64,000 nt of DNA from Comamonadaceae bacterium 2FH (GCA_005503335.1 SCMQ01000002.1:1-64000); one strand, 5' to 3'. Shown: positions 34,636 through 43,100, counted from the stretch's first letter. The notes: generated from the letters alone by a model not told the origin. Translations and numbers: made by a program.

Positions 34636-36057
34636 ATGAAAAGATCCTTCATCACCCTGCTGCTGCTGGCCTCGGGCACCCTCAGCCTGCCGGCGCAGGC
34701 CCAGACGCGCAGCGAATTCGAGGAGCTGCGCCAGGAGCTGCAGCGCCTGCGGCAGGAGATCAACCAGCTCAAGGCCCAGCAGCCGGTGCCGGCGCCGGCG
34801 CCCGACGCCGCCGCCACGGCCGAGCGCATCGAGCAGCTCGAGCTCAAGCAGAAGGACGCGGTGGTGCTGGGCGACATCCCCGGCAGCTTCCGCCTGCCGG
34901 GCTCGGAGACCTCGCTGCGCCTGTACGGCTTCGCCGAGCTCAGCGCCGTGCACGAGGCCAAGGGCGACAACTCGATGAACGATTACTCGACCTTTGCGCC
35001 CTACGCGCCGATCAACGGTTCGACCACGCGCACCGGCCAGAGCTACCTGCACGCCCGCACCTCGCGCATAGGCATCGAGGCTTCCACGCCTACGCCCTAC
35101 GGTCCGCTGGCGGTGAAGGTCGAAGGTGACTTCAACAACGAGCCGCGCACCGGCAACAGCGCGGTCTACGGCACGGTCGGCAACATCTACACCCAGCAGG
35201 CGACCAACTCCTACAACTTCCGCCTGCGCCATGCCTATGGCCAGTTCGGCGGCCTGCTGGCCGGCCAGACCTGGTCGACCTTCATGGACCTCGACAACTC
35301 GCCCGAGACGGTGGACTTCAACGGCCCCATAGGCTCGACCTTCATCCGCCAGCCGCAGGTCCGCTATGCCTATGTCACCAAGGACCTGGGCACTTTCACC
35401 GCGGCGGCCGAGAACTCGGCGAGCTACGTGCTCGACAGCACGGGGGTGGCGACGCCGGCCGGCTTCTCGCGCGTGCCCGACCTCATTGCGCGCTGGGACA
35501 AGAGCTTCGGCTGGGGCGCCATGAGCCTGCGCGGCCTGAGCCACGATCTGCGCGTCAACGGCGAGATAGCCGGCAGCAACGTCAAGGCCTCGCGGCGCGG
35601 CTGGGGCCTGGGCGCGACGGCCCTGGTCAAGATGCGCGAGGCCAAGGACTTCGCGAGTTTCGGGCTGACCTACGGCAAGGGCATAGGCCGCTACCTCAAC
35701 TACATCGAGGGCGCGAGCTACGACCCGGCGACGAACGACATCCTGCTGGAGAAGGCGCTAGGCGTGGTGGTCGGCTACCAGTACAAGGCCAGCGACAGCC
35801 TGCGCGCCAACTTCGTGCTGGGCTGGCAGAAGAACTACGACAACGCCTACACGGCGTTCGCGCGTGCCAACGGCCTGGACAGCGGGCAGTTCGGCGTCAA
35901 CCGCCGCATCTACCAGGCGCACCTGGGTTTCATCTACAACCCGATCAAGAACGTGGACCTCGGTGCCGAGTACGTGTTGGGCCAGCGCCAGACCCTCAGC
36001 GGTGAGAAGGGCGATCTCTCGCGCCTGAACCTGTCGGCCAAGTACAACTTCAACTGA
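34636..36057 (+). CDS. DcaP-like outer-membrane porin
   Basis: 473-aa outer-membrane protein. Signal peptide to about residue 22 (LSLPAQAQ), a periplasmic coiled-coil (residues about 25-75: EFEELRQELQRLRQEINQL), a linker rich in P and A, then a beta-barrel ending in F-N (YNFN) with alternating aromatic strands such as LRLYGFAELSAVHEA. The coiled coil plus barrel is the DcaP architecture, trimeric channels often linked to organic-acid uptake. Ribosome site AAAGGAG upstream of ATG 34636. It is probably the outer-membrane partner of the ABC importer. Confidence 0.88.
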   Translation: MKRSFITLLLLASGTLSLPAQAQTRSEFEELRQELQRLRQEINQLKAQQPVPAPAPDAAATAERIEQLELKQKDAVVLGDIPGSFRLPGSETSLRLYGFAELSAVHEAKGDNSMNDYSTFAPYAPINGSTTRTGQSYLHARTSRIGIEASTPTPYGPLAVKVEGDFNNEPRTGNSAVYGTVGNIYTQQATNSYNFRLRHAYGQFGGLLAGQTWSTFMDLDNSPETVDFNGPIGSTFIRQPQVRYAYVTKDLGTFTAAAENSASYVLDSTGVATPAGFSRVPDLIARWDKSFGWGAMSLRGLSHDLRVNGEIAGSNVKASRRGWGLGATALVKMREAKDFASFGLTYGKGIGRYLNYIEGASYDPATNDILLEKALGVVVGYQYKASDSLRANFVLGWQKNYDNAYTAFARANGLDSGQFGVNRRIYQAHLGFIYNPIKNVDLGAEYVLGQRQTLSGEKGDLSRLNLSAKYNFN

Positions 36058-36073
36058 GGCGCGGCGGCAGCGC

Positions 36074-36101
36074 GCGCGCCGGCACCCCGGTGCCGGCGCG
36101 C
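36074..36101. terminator. GC-rich hairpin after the porin gene
   Basis: 13-bp perfect stem GCGCGCCGGCACC / GGTGCCGGCGCGC with a 2-nt centre, 17 nt after the porin stop. No T-tract; it may act as a terminator or as a 3'-end stabiliser of the porin mRNA. Confidence 0.55.
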
Positions 36102-36139
36102 TGCAGGCATGACCGTCACCGCTGCAAGGGAGGCTTTGC

Positions 36140-36736
36140 GTGCAACATGATTTCTTCTCGGCCCTGATCGTGCTGCTGATCGTGCTCGACCCCCTGGGCA
36201 ACGTGCCCGTGGTCCTGGGCCTGCTGCGCGACGTGCCGGCGCCGCGCCGCGTGCGCATCATCACGCGCGAATGCCTGTTCGCCATGCTGGTGCTGCTGCT
36301 CTTCATGTGGGCCGGCGACCGGCTGCTGCACGCCATGCGCCTGACCGACGCCTCGCTGGAGATCGCCGGCGGCGTGATCCTGTTCCTGATCGCGATCGGC
36401 ATGGCCTTCCCCGGCATGGGCGTGAGCTTCTCCGACCCCGAGCGAGGCGCCGAGCCGCTGCTGGTGCCGCTGGCCATTCCCATGATCGCCGGCCCCTCGG
36501 CGCTGGCCACCGTGCTGCTGCTGGCCGCGCGCCAGCCCGAGCGCGGCTGGACCTGGGCCGCCGCGATCGGCCTGTCGATGGGCTTGGTCTGGCTGGTGCT
36601 GCTGTCGGCGAGCACCCTGGCCAGGCGGCTCGGCAAGCCGGGCCTGGTGGCGCTGGAGCGCCTGATGGGCCTGTTGCTGTCGGCAATGGCCGTGGAGATG
36701 CTGATTTCCGGGCTGCGCAGCGCCTGGGCGGGCTAG
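36140..36736 (+). CDS. MarC family integral membrane protein
   Basis: 198-aa UPF0056/MarC protein with six predicted membrane segments; function unknown despite its historical link to multiple antibiotic resistance. Typical strings: LIVLLIVLDPLGNVPVVLGLL near the start and LAIPMIAGPSALATVLLL in the middle. The start is GTG at 36140 with AAGGGAGG upstream. Confidence 0.9.
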   Translation: MQHDFFSALIVLLIVLDPLGNVPVVLGLLRDVPAPRRVRIITRECLFAMLVLLLFMWAGDRLLHAMRLTDASLEIAGGVILFLIAIGMAFPGMGVSFSDPERGAEPLLVPLAIPMIAGPSALATVLLLAARQPERGWTWAAAIGLSMGLVWLVLLSASTLARRLGKPGLVALERLMGLLLSAMAVEMLISGLRSAWAG

Positions 36737-36738
36737 GG

Positions 36739-37386
36739 GTGGCACCTGTCCAGCGGCGCAAGCGCCGGCTGCGCATCGAGCAGCGGCTGCGCAAGGCCAT
36801 CGAGCGGGGCGACCTGGCCCCGCATTACCAGCCCGAGGTGGACATGCGCGACGGGCGCATCGTCGTGTTCGAGGCGCTGGCGCGCTGGACCGACGATCAG
36901 CTCGGCCCGGCCTCGCCGGCCGAATTCATTCCGGTGGCCAAGGAGGCCGGCCTGATCTCGGCCCTCACCGAGCTGATGTTCCGCAAGGTGCTGGCCGACC
37001 TGCCGACGCTGTGCCAGCGCTTTCCCGAGGTCAGGGTGGCGTTCAACACCTCGCCCGACCTGCTCGAGAAGGACGGCGTGTGGGCGCTGCTGACCGAGCT
37101 GAACCGAGCCCATGGCGGGCTCTGTGAGGCCCTCGAGCTGGAGATCACCGAGACCCACCTGGCGGGCGTGAGCGCCGCCTTCATGGCCAGCCTCCACCAG
37201 GAGAACTGCCGGCGCGTGGTCCGGAGTATCCTGAGCCTGTCCAGCGCCCTGGGGCTGGAAGCCTCCGCCGAAGGGGTGGAAACCGAGGCGCAGCGCGGCC
37301 AGGGCTGGCTGTACTCCCGGGCCATGCCGCTGCGCCAGGTGCTGGCCCTGCCGCAGCTGCTCGAGGTCTGTACCGCCGAGGCCTAG
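36739..37386 (+). pseudogene. Degenerate EAL-domain protein with internal deletions
   Basis: 215-aa EAL-like protein. The first half is normal (PHYQPEVDMRDGRIVVFEALARW, PAEFIPVAKEAGLI, ALELEITETHL), but the stretch that should contain DDFGTGYSSL and the following K/D catalytic positions is missing: about residue 153 (AFMASLHQ) runs straight into ENCRRVVRSILSLSSALGLEA. A second gap of about 13 residues follows GVETEAQ. Two metal/catalytic regions are gone, so phosphodiesterase activity is not expected. The probable start is GTG 36739, 2 bp after marC. It converges on the degenerate GGDEF gene with a 2-bp gap. Confidence 0.65.
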
Positions 37387-37388
37387 CC

Positions 37389-38330
37389 CTAGCTTGCGCC
37401 CAGCACGTGGCTGCGTATGCCGCTGGGGCCGGCTTGCCGCAGCGCCAGCTCGGCCATCTCCAGCAGGGTCTTCTCCGTCGGCGTGTGTTTGTGGCCGTCC
37501 TCGGTGAAGTAATGGCCCAGGGCCAGCCATTCTGCGGTGCCGGCGTCGACCGTCGTCACGCCGACACGGATCGAGAGGATTTTTCCGGCCGGCGCTCCGG
37601 GCAGCGCAATGGCGGCCTGCCGAACCGCTGCCTGCAGTTTCTCGGCAACGGTCAGCGCGCCGGGCGTGTCGGTGTGCGGCAGCAGCAGCGCAAAGCTGTT
37701 CTCGCCCAGGCAGGCAACGAGGTCGCTGGGGCGGTGCACCGAGGCGCTCAGCAGTTTGGCCGCGGCCAGCGCGGCCTGGCCGCTCGAGGCCTGACCCAGC
37801 GCATGGGCCTTGGGGTTGCCGATGTCCAGCTCGACGCGCAGCAGCGACAGCGAAGCAGACACCCGCAGGGCGCGTTTCCACTCCTGCTCCAAGGCCTGCT
37901 CGAAGGCGCGGCGATTGGCCAGGCCCGTGGCCTCGTCCACCAGGGTCAGCTTGCGCACGCGCTCGCTCAGGCCCTTGAGGCGCAGGTGGGTGCGCAAGCG
38001 GGTCAGCACGCGCAGCTCGCGCGCCGGCAGGCTGATGAAGTCGGACACGCCGGCGGCCAGCGCCTCGGCTTCTAGTTCGGGCCCCTCCTCGCCGGTCAGC
38101 AGCAGCACGGGGATGTCGGCCGCCTCGGGGCTCTTGGCGAGCTTGCGGCACAGCGCCAGGCTGTCCTCGCCGCCCAGCAGGATCAGGTCGGGGTGCGTTT
38201 CCCTGGCCAGCCTCAGCGCCTCGGATGCGGAGCCGGTGGACAGTTGGTGCGGATAGTCGGTCAGCACCTGGCGCAGGGCCTGGACCACCTGGGGGTCGTC
38301 GTGTACCAGCAACAGCTTTGCGTTTGACAT
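37389..38330 (-). CDS. Response-regulator/GGDEF protein with degenerate sites
   Basis: 313-aa protein: receiver domain (about 4-120) joined to a GGDEF-like domain (about 128-300). The receiver has the acidic pair (VHDDPQ), but the phospho-acceptor position in PDLILLGGEDS is Gly instead of Asp. The GGDEF loop reads LGENSFALLLP, so the active site and probably diguanylate cyclase activity are lost. Domain spacing is otherwise normal and VDEATGLANRRAFEQALEQEW is well kept. It may be a non-catalytic c-di-GMP or partner-binding protein. Confidence 0.8.
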   Translation of the reverse strand: MSNAKLLLVHDDPQVVQALRQVLTDYPHQLSTGSASEALRLARETHPDLILLGGEDSLALCRKLAKSPEAADIPVLLLTGEEGPELEAEALAAGVSDFISLPARELRVLTRLRTHLRLKGLSERVRKLTLVDEATGLANRRAFEQALEQEWKRALRVSASLSLLRVELDIGNPKAHALGQASSGQAALAAAKLLSASVHRPSDLVACLGENSFALLLPHTDTPGALTVAEKLQAAVRQAAIALPGAPAGKILSIRVGVTTVDAGTAEWLALGHYFTEDGHKHTPTEKTLLEMAELALRQAGPSGIRSHVLGAS

Positions 38331-38358
38331 GAAGGTGGCGAGAGTAGGGCGCGTCCGC

Positions 38359-38384
38359 GATTGGCTGCATCATAGCGGCCAATC
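38359..38384 (-). promoter_or_regulatory. Inverted repeat with -10-like TATGAT upstream of the GGDEF gene
   Basis: 7-bp inverted repeat GATTGGC / GCCAATC with a 12-nt spacer that contains TATGAT when read on the minus strand, 29-54 bp upstream of the GGDEF-protein start. A matching -35 is not obvious. Confidence 0.3.
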
Positions 38385-38414
38385 ACCTCGCCCGGCTCGG
38401 TGAAGGCCGTCTCC

Positions 38415-38807
38415 TCAGTCGGGCAGCACCGCCGTGACCTCGATCTCGACCTGGGCGCGCGCCTCGACCAGGGCCGCCACCTGCACGCAGCTCATGGCCG
38501 GGAAGTTGCGGCCCATGACCTCGCGGTAGGTGCGGCCGAGCTCGGGCAGGCGCCGGTTGTATTCGTCGCGGTCGACGATGTACCAGGTCATGCGCACCAT
38601 GTGCTCGGGGCCGGCACCGGCCTCGCGCAGCACGGCCGCGACGTTGCGCAGCGCCTGCTCGGTCTGGGCGATGAAGTCGTCGCTCTCGAACTGCTGCTCG
38701 GCGTTCCAGCCGATCTGGCCGCCGACGAACACCAGGGTGCCGCGCGCGGCCACGCCGTTGGCGTAGCCCTTGGGGGCCGCCCAGTCGGGCGGTTGGAGGA
38801 ATTTCAT
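38415..38807 (-). CDS. RidA/YjgF family protein
   Basis: 130-aa RidA-superfamily protein (enamine/imine deaminase fold). GTLVFVGGQIGWNAEQQFES, QALRNVAAVLREAGAGPEHMVRMTWYI and the C-terminal CVQVAALVEARAQVEIEVTAV fit. Such subfamily members occur in aminobenzoate/aromatic CoA clusters. The start is ATG 38807 with an AGGAGG site that lies inside the repeat-derived mini-ORF ending 1 bp before it. Confidence 0.88.
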   Translation of the reverse strand: MKFLQPPDWAAPKGYANGVAARGTLVFVGGQIGWNAEQQFESDDFIAQTEQALRNVAAVLREAGAGPEHMVRMTWYIVDRDEYNRRLPELGRTYREVMGRNFPAMSCVQVAALVEARAQVEIEVTAVLPD

Positions 38808-38808
38808 A

Positions 38809-38898
38809 TCAGGCCTCCTGCCGGGCCGCCCCAAAGGAGGCCTGGGCCCCCTCGGGGGGCAGCGAATACACGAAGTGATGAGCGTGGGGGCGTTTCAT
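38809..38898 (-). CDS. Repeat-derived bridging mini-ORF (CoA ligase to ridA)
   Basis: 29-codon frame whose ATG begins 1 nt after the CoA-ligase stop (TGAAATG) and whose TGA ends 1 nt before the ridA start (TGATATG). It is encoded by a copy of a dispersed repeat and has the core LPPEGA at residues 13-18, as does the mini-ORF at 63802. The sequence around both its start and the ridA start is duplicated (AGG-CCTGA-ATGAAA). Likely role, if any: keeping ribosomes translating across the inserted repeat. Confidence 0.4.
   Translation of the reverse strand: MKRPHAHHFVYSLPPEGAQASFGAARQEA
38820..38891 (+). repeat. Dispersed GC-rich repeat, copy S1
   Basis: 72-bp copy of a family with three members in the window (also 40500-40573 and 63808-63882). 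Shared parts: GGCCG-CCCAA-GG, the hairpin GCCCCCTCGGGGGGC, CAGCGAA and AGCGTGGGGGC. Imperfect 14-bp direct repeats (38802-38815 and 38893-38906, 12 of 14 identical) flank it. It sits between the CoA-ligase stop and the ridA start, in inverted orientation to copy S2 at the other end of the ligase gene. Confidence 0.8.
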
Positions 38899-38899
38899 T

Positions 38900-40597
38900 T
38901 CAGGTCCTCAGTTTGAAACGTTGCAGCTTGCCGGTCTCGGTGCGCGGCAGGCTGGCCACGAACGCGATCTCGCGCGGGTATTTGAACGGGGCGATGGTCG
39001 CCTTGACATGGTCCTGCAGGGTGCGGACCATGGCCGCGTCGCCGGTCTGGCCGGGCTTGAGCACGCAGAAGGCCTTGACGATCATGCCGCGCGTCTCGTC
39101 GGGCTTGCCGATCACCGCGCACTCGGCCACGGCCGGGTGCTTGAGCAGCGCGTCCTCGACCTCGGGGCCGCCCACGTTGTAGCCGGCCGTGATGATCATG
39201 TCGTCGGCGCGCGCCTGGTAGAAGAAGTAGCCGTCGGCGTCCTCTATGAAGGCGTCGCCGGGGTAGTTCCAGCCGTCCCGCACGTACTGGGTCTGGCGCT
39301 CGTCCTGGAGGTACTTGCAGCCGGTGGGGCCGATCACGGCCAGCCGGCCCACGCTGCCGCGCGGCAGCTCGCGGCCTTCCTCGTCCACCACCTTGGCCTG
39401 GTAGCCCGGCACCACCTTGCCGATGGCGCCGCGGCGCACCTGGTCGCCGGCCGAGGAGATGAAGATGTGGAACATCTCGGTCGCGCCTATGCCGTCGGTC
39501 ATCTCTATGCCCGTGGCCTCCTTCCAGAGCTGGCGCGTGGCGTCGGGCAGGCCCTCGCCGGCGCTCACGCAGCGGCGCAGCGTGGGCAGGCCCAGGGCCT
39601 TGGCGAACGGCGCCATCTGGCGGTAGAAGGTGGGCGCGGTGTAGCAGATGGTGGCGCCGACCTCGTTGATCAGGCGCACCATGGCCTCGGGCGTGTAGGC
39701 GATGTCGGGGAAGCAGACCGAGGCGCCGGCGCGCATCGGGAACAGCAGCAGGCCGCCCAGGCCGAAAGTGAAGGCCAGCGGCGGCGAGCCGATCACGATG
39801 TCGGACGGCTCGGCCTGCAGCACATGGCGCGGCCAGGCCTCGCAGGCCGCGAGCACGTCGCGGTGGGTGTGGACGGCGGCCTTGGGCTTGCCGGTGGTGC
39901 CCGAGGTGAAGGCCAGCAGCGCGATGTCGTCGGCGGCCGTGGGGCAGGCGCTGAACTGCCCGGACTTGGCCGCGCACAGCGCGCCCAGGTCCTGCGGGTC
40001 GCCGGGCGCGTTGAACCTGAGGATGCGGCGCAGCACCGGGTGGGCGGCCTGGGCCTGCTCGAGCTCGTCCAGCAGCTGGGCGTCGCAGATCGCGAGCGCC
40101 GGCTGGGCCTTGGCGATGATGTCGCCGAGCTCGCCGGCGCGCAGCAGCGGCATGGTCGCGATGGCGATGCCGCCGGCCTTGACCACGGCCAGCCAGGCCA
40201 GCGCCATGCCGATGGAGTTGCCGCCGCGCAGCAGCACGCGGTTGCCGGGCACCAGGCCCAGGTCCTCGGTCAGCAGCTGGGCAATGCGGTCCACGCGCTC
40301 GCGCGTTTGGGCATAGCTGAACGTGACGCGGGGCGAGCGCAGCAGGGGCCGGTCGGCCCAGCCGCGTTCGCCGGCCCGGTCGAGCAGTTGCTCGACCAGG
40401 TTGAGCTGCTCGGGCAGGCGGGTCTCGGGCAGCTCGTAGCGCAGCTCGGGCCACTGCGCCTTGGGCGGCAGCCGGTCGTGGACGAAGCGATCGACCTGGG
40501 CCCCCACGCTCGGCACTGTCGTGTCCTCGCTGCCCCCCGAGGGGGCCCTCGCGCCTTGGGACGGCCCAGCGGCGCTCATGGCTTGTGTCAACTCCAT
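38900..40597 (-). CDS. Benzoate/2-aminobenzoate-CoA ligase family protein
   Basis: 565-aa adenylate-forming aryl-CoA ligase. P-loop FTSGTTGKPKAAVHTH, GIGATEMFHIF, hinge/ribose motif around YPGDAFIEDADGYFFYQARADDMI, and the catalytic lysine in PRTETGKLQRF. It is closest in layout to 2-aminobenzoate-CoA ligases, whose clusters also carry acyl-CoA dehydrogenase, enoyl-CoA hydratase, MarR and RidA genes as here. Codons about 8-33 are a translated copy of the dispersed repeat, so the N terminus is about 25 residues longer than needed. The start, 3 bp after the dehydrogenase stop with CAGGAG upstream, is secure. Confidence 0.85.
   Translation of the reverse strand: MELTQAMSAAGPSQGARAPSGGSEDTTVPSVGAQVDRFVHDRLPPKAQWPELRYELPETRLPEQLNLVEQLLDRAGERGWADRPLLRSPRVTFSYAQTRERVDRIAQLLTEDLGLVPGNRVLLRGGNSIGMALAWLAVVKAGGIAIATMPLLRAGELGDIIAKAQPALAICDAQLLDELEQAQAAHPVLRRILRFNAPGDPQDLGALCAAKSGQFSACPTAADDIALLAFTSGTTGKPKAAVHTHRDVLAACEAWPRHVLQAEPSDIVIGSPPLAFTFGLGGLLLFPMRAGASVCFPDIAYTPEAMVRLINEVGATICYTAPTFYRQMAPFAKALGLPTLRRCVSAGEGLPDATRQLWKEATGIEMTDGIGATEMFHIFISSAGDQVRRGAIGKVVPGYQAKVVDEEGRELPRGSVGRLAVIGPTGCKYLQDERQTQYVRDGWNYPGDAFIEDADGYFFYQARADDMIITAGYNVGGPEVEDALLKHPAVAECAVIGKPDETRGMIVKAFCVLKPGQTGDAAMVRTLQDHVKATIAPFKYPREIAFVASLPRTETGKLQRFKLRT
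40500..40573 (-). repeat. Dispersed GC-rich repeat, copy S2, inside a coding sequence
   Basis: 74-bp copy with CCCCCACGCTC, the hairpin TGCCCCCCGAGGGGGC, CCTTGGG and CGGCCC. It is read in frame as part of the CoA-ligase N terminus (peptide SAAGPSQGARAPSGGSED). Opposite in orientation to copy S1, which lies just past the ligase stop, so the two copies bracket the gene. Confidence 0.8.
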
Positions 40598-40600
40598 GCC

Positions 40601-41773
40601 TTACTCCTGCAACAGGGACTTGCCGATGATCAGCTGCTGCACCTCGGTCGCGCCTTCGTAGATGCGCAGCGAACGGATGTCGCGGTACAGGTGCTCGACC
40701 GGCGTGCCGACCTTGACGCCCAGGCCGCCGTGCATCTGCAGCGCCATGTCGATCACGCGCTGGGCGTTCTCGGTGGCGGCCATCTTGGCCATGGCGGCGG
40801 CCGCGCTGCGGTCCTTCCAGCCCTCGGCGCCGGCCGGGCCGAGATCGCGCAGCCAGGCCGCGCGGTAGGTCAGCAGGGCGGCGGCGTCGACCAGGGCCGC
40901 CATCTCGCCCAGCTTGGCCTGGGTCAGCTGGAAGTCCGCCAGTCGCTGGCCGAACATGGGGCGCTGCTGCGCATGGGCCACGGCCTCGTCCAGGGCGCGC
41001 CGCGCCATGCCCAGCGCCGCGCCGGCGACCGAGGCGCGGAAGATGTCCAGCGTCTGCATGGCGAGCTTGAAGCCGCCGTTCAGCGCGCCGAGCCGGGCGC
41101 CGGCCGGCACGCGGCAAGCCTCGAAGCGCAGCGTGGCCAGCGGGTGCGGCGCCATGACCGCGATGTGTTCGCTGCTGTCCAGGCCCGGCGTGGCCGCGTC
41201 GACCACGAAGGCCGTGATGCCGCGCGCGCCGGCCTCGGGCTCGGTCTTGGCGAACACGCAGTAGAAGTCGGCCAGGCCGCCGTTGCTGATCCAGGTCTTG
41301 CTGCCGTCGAGCCGGAAGCCCTCGCCCTCGGGCTGGGCGCGGGTGCTCAGCGCGGCCACGTCGGAGCCGGCCTGCGGCTCGCTCAGCGCGAAGGCGGCGA
41401 TCTTCTCGCCGCGCGCCACGGCCGGCAGGTAGGCGGCCTGCTGGGCCGGCGTGCCGGCCAGGGTGATGGCGCCGCTGCCCAGGCCCTGCATGGCGAAGGC
41501 AAAGTCGGCCAGCGGCGAGTGGTAGGCCAGGGTCTCGCGCAGGATCACCAGGGCGCGCGAGTCCAGCTGCGCCAGCGCGCCGCCATGGGCGGCCGGCACG
41601 CAGTAGCGCAGCCAGCCGGCCTGGCCCAGGCGCCGCACCCAGTCGCGGCAGGCGGCGCGGTCGTCGCGCTCGTCGACCTGCTGGGCGGCGGCCCAGGGCG
41701 CGAGGCCCTGCGCCAGTTCGCGGTGCGCCGCGTCGAAAAACGGCAGGTCCAGATGGCGGGTGGAGGGGCTCAT
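40601..41773 (-). CDS. Acyl-CoA dehydrogenase
   Basis: 390-aa FAD-dependent acyl-CoA dehydrogenase. [15 protein letters not shown] (flavin loop), [78 protein letters not shown], whose YEGATE contains the usual catalytic-base region. It lies between the enoyl-CoA hydratase and aryl-CoA ligase genes, each 2-3 bp away. The substrate is probably the CoA thioester made by the ligase or a later ring-opened intermediate. Confidence 0.92.
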   Translation of the reverse strand: MSPSTRHLDLPFFDAAHRELAQGLAPWAAAQQVDERDDRAACRDWVRRLGQAGWLRYCVPAAHGGALAQLDSRALVILRETLAYHSPLADFAFAMQGLGSGAITLAGTPAQQAAYLPAVARGEKIAAFALSEPQAGSDVAALSTRAQPEGEGFRLDGSKTWISNGGLADFYCVFAKTEPEAGARGITAFVVDAATPGLDSSEHIAVMAPHPLATLRFEACRVPAGARLGALNGGFKLAMQTLDIFRASVAGAALGMARRALDEAVAHAQQRPMFGQRLADFQLTQAKLGEMAALVDAAALLTYRAAWLRDLGPAGAEGWKDRSAAAAMAKMAATENAQRVIDMALQMHGGLGVKVGTPVEHLYRDIRSLRIYEGATEVQQLIIGKSLLQE

Positions 41774-41775
41774 GC

Positions 41776-42630
41776 TCAGTCCCCGCCGAACACCGGCCGC
41801 TTCTTCGCCGCGAAGGCCTCGTAGGCGCGGCGGAAGTCCTGGGTCTGCATGCAGATGGCCTGGGCCTGGGCCTCGGCCTCGATCGCCTGCTCTATGCTCA
41901 TGGCCCATTCCTGGCTCAGCATGGTCTTGGTCATGCCGTGCGCGAAGCTCGGGCCTTCGGCGAGCTGGCGCGCCAGCGCCTGGGCCCGCTCCAGCAGCTC
42001 GGTGCTGTCGTGCAGGGCGTTGAAGAAGCCCCAGGCCAGGCCCTCCTGCGCGTTCATGGCGCGGCCGGTGAACAGCAGCTCGGAAGCGCGGCCCTGGCCG
42101 ATCACGCGCGGCAGCAGGGCGCAGGCGCCCATGTCGGCGCCGGCCAGGCCGACCCGCGTGAACAGGAAGGCGGTCTGGGCGGCGGCCGTGCCCAGGCGCA
42201 TGTCGCAGGCCAGCGCCATCATCGCGCCGGCGCCGGCGCAGACGCCGTCGATCGCGGCTATCAGGGGCTGGGGGCAGGCGCGCATGGCCTTGATCAGGTC
42301 GCCCGTCATGCGCGTGAACTCGAGCAGCTCGGGCATGCTCATGCGCGTGAGCGGGCCGATGATCTCGTGCACGTCGCCGCCCGAGCAGAAGTTGCCGCCG
42401 GCGCCGCCGACCACCACGGCCTTGACGTCGGTGGCGTACTTGAGCGCGCCGAACAGGTCGCGCAGCTCGGCGTAGGAGTCGAAGGTCAGCGGGTTCTTGC
42501 GCTCGGGCCGGTTCAGCGTGAGGGTGGCCACGCCGGCCTCGAAGCTCCAGGCGAAGTGGCGCGCCGCGTAGCCGGCGCGCGCGTCGAACTGCGCGCGCAT
42601 GGGGTTGGCGCTGCCTATGTAGTGTTTCAT
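41776..42630 (-). CDS. Enoyl-CoA hydratase family protein
   Basis: 284-aa crotonase-fold enzyme. Oxyanion-hole strands [14 protein letters not shown] and [43 protein letters not shown]-terminal [31 protein letters not shown]. It overlaps marR by 4 bp and precedes the acyl-CoA dehydrogenase by 2 bp. Probable hydratase/hydrolase of the same CoA pathway. Confidence 0.92.
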   Translation of the reverse strand: MKHYIGSANPMRAQFDARAGYAARHFAWSFEAGVATLTLNRPERKNPLTFDSYAELRDLFGALKYATDVKAVVVGGAGGNFCSGGDVHEIIGPLTRMSMPELLEFTRMTGDLIKAMRACPQPLIAAIDGVCAGAGAMMALACDMRLGTAAAQTAFLFTRVGLAGADMGACALLPRVIGQGRASELLFTGRAMNAQEGLAWGFFNALHDSTELLERAQALARQLAEGPSFAHGMTKTMLSQEWAMSIEQAIEAEAQAQAICMQTQDFRRAYEAFAAKKRPVFGGD

Positions 42631-43100
42631 GCGGTCTCCTGAGGGTTCTGAAAATGGTCCTTGACCTTGCCGAGCAGGCGGTACAGCGTTGCTATGTCCT
42701 TCTCGCCGAGCGCGGCGAAGGCCTCGACGATCCAGGCCTCGTGCGCCCGCGCCATCTCGTTGAACTGCCGGCGGCCGGAGGGTGTCAGGCGCACGCAGAA
42801 GGCGCGCCGGTCGCCCTCGACCGGCACGCGCTCGACCAGGCCTTCGGCGACCAGCTGGTCGGTGATGCCGGTGACGTTGCCGCCGGTCACCATCAGGCGG
42901 CGCGAGAGCTCGTTCATGCGCAGGCCTTCGGGCGCGCGCTCGAGCTGCGCCATCAGGTCGAAGCGCGGCAGCGTGGTGTCGAACTGTTCGCGCAGGGCGC
43001 TGCGCACCTGCTTCTCCACCAGCTGGGTGCAGGTCAGCAGGCGCAGCCACAAGCGCAGCGCCTCGGGATGTTCGCTGTGGGCGCGGGCTTCCATGTCCAT
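42627..43100 (-). CDS. MarR family transcriptional regulator
   Basis: 157-aa winged-helix repressor. [49 protein letters not shown] is split here only by description: the recognition-helix segment is [14 protein letters not shown] and the wing is [13 protein letters not shown]. As the first gene of the CoA-ligase operon it probably represses the operon until an aryl-CoA binds, as in related clusters. A palindrome lies 65 bp upstream of its start. Confidence 0.92.
   Translation of the reverse strand: MDMEARAHSEHPEALRLWLRLLTCTQLVEKQVRSALREQFDTTLPRFDLMAQLERAPEGLRMNELSRRLMVTGGNVTGITDQLVAEGLVERVPVEGDRRAFCVRLTPSGRRQFNEMARAHEAWIVEAFAALGEKDIATLYRLLGKVKDHFQNPQETA

Noticed and set aside
38802-40603. 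Composite transposon made of S1 and S2 around the CoA-ligase gene
   Set aside because: The repeats are inverted, but the ligase is a normal part of a conserved cluster and no transposase or outer duplication was found.
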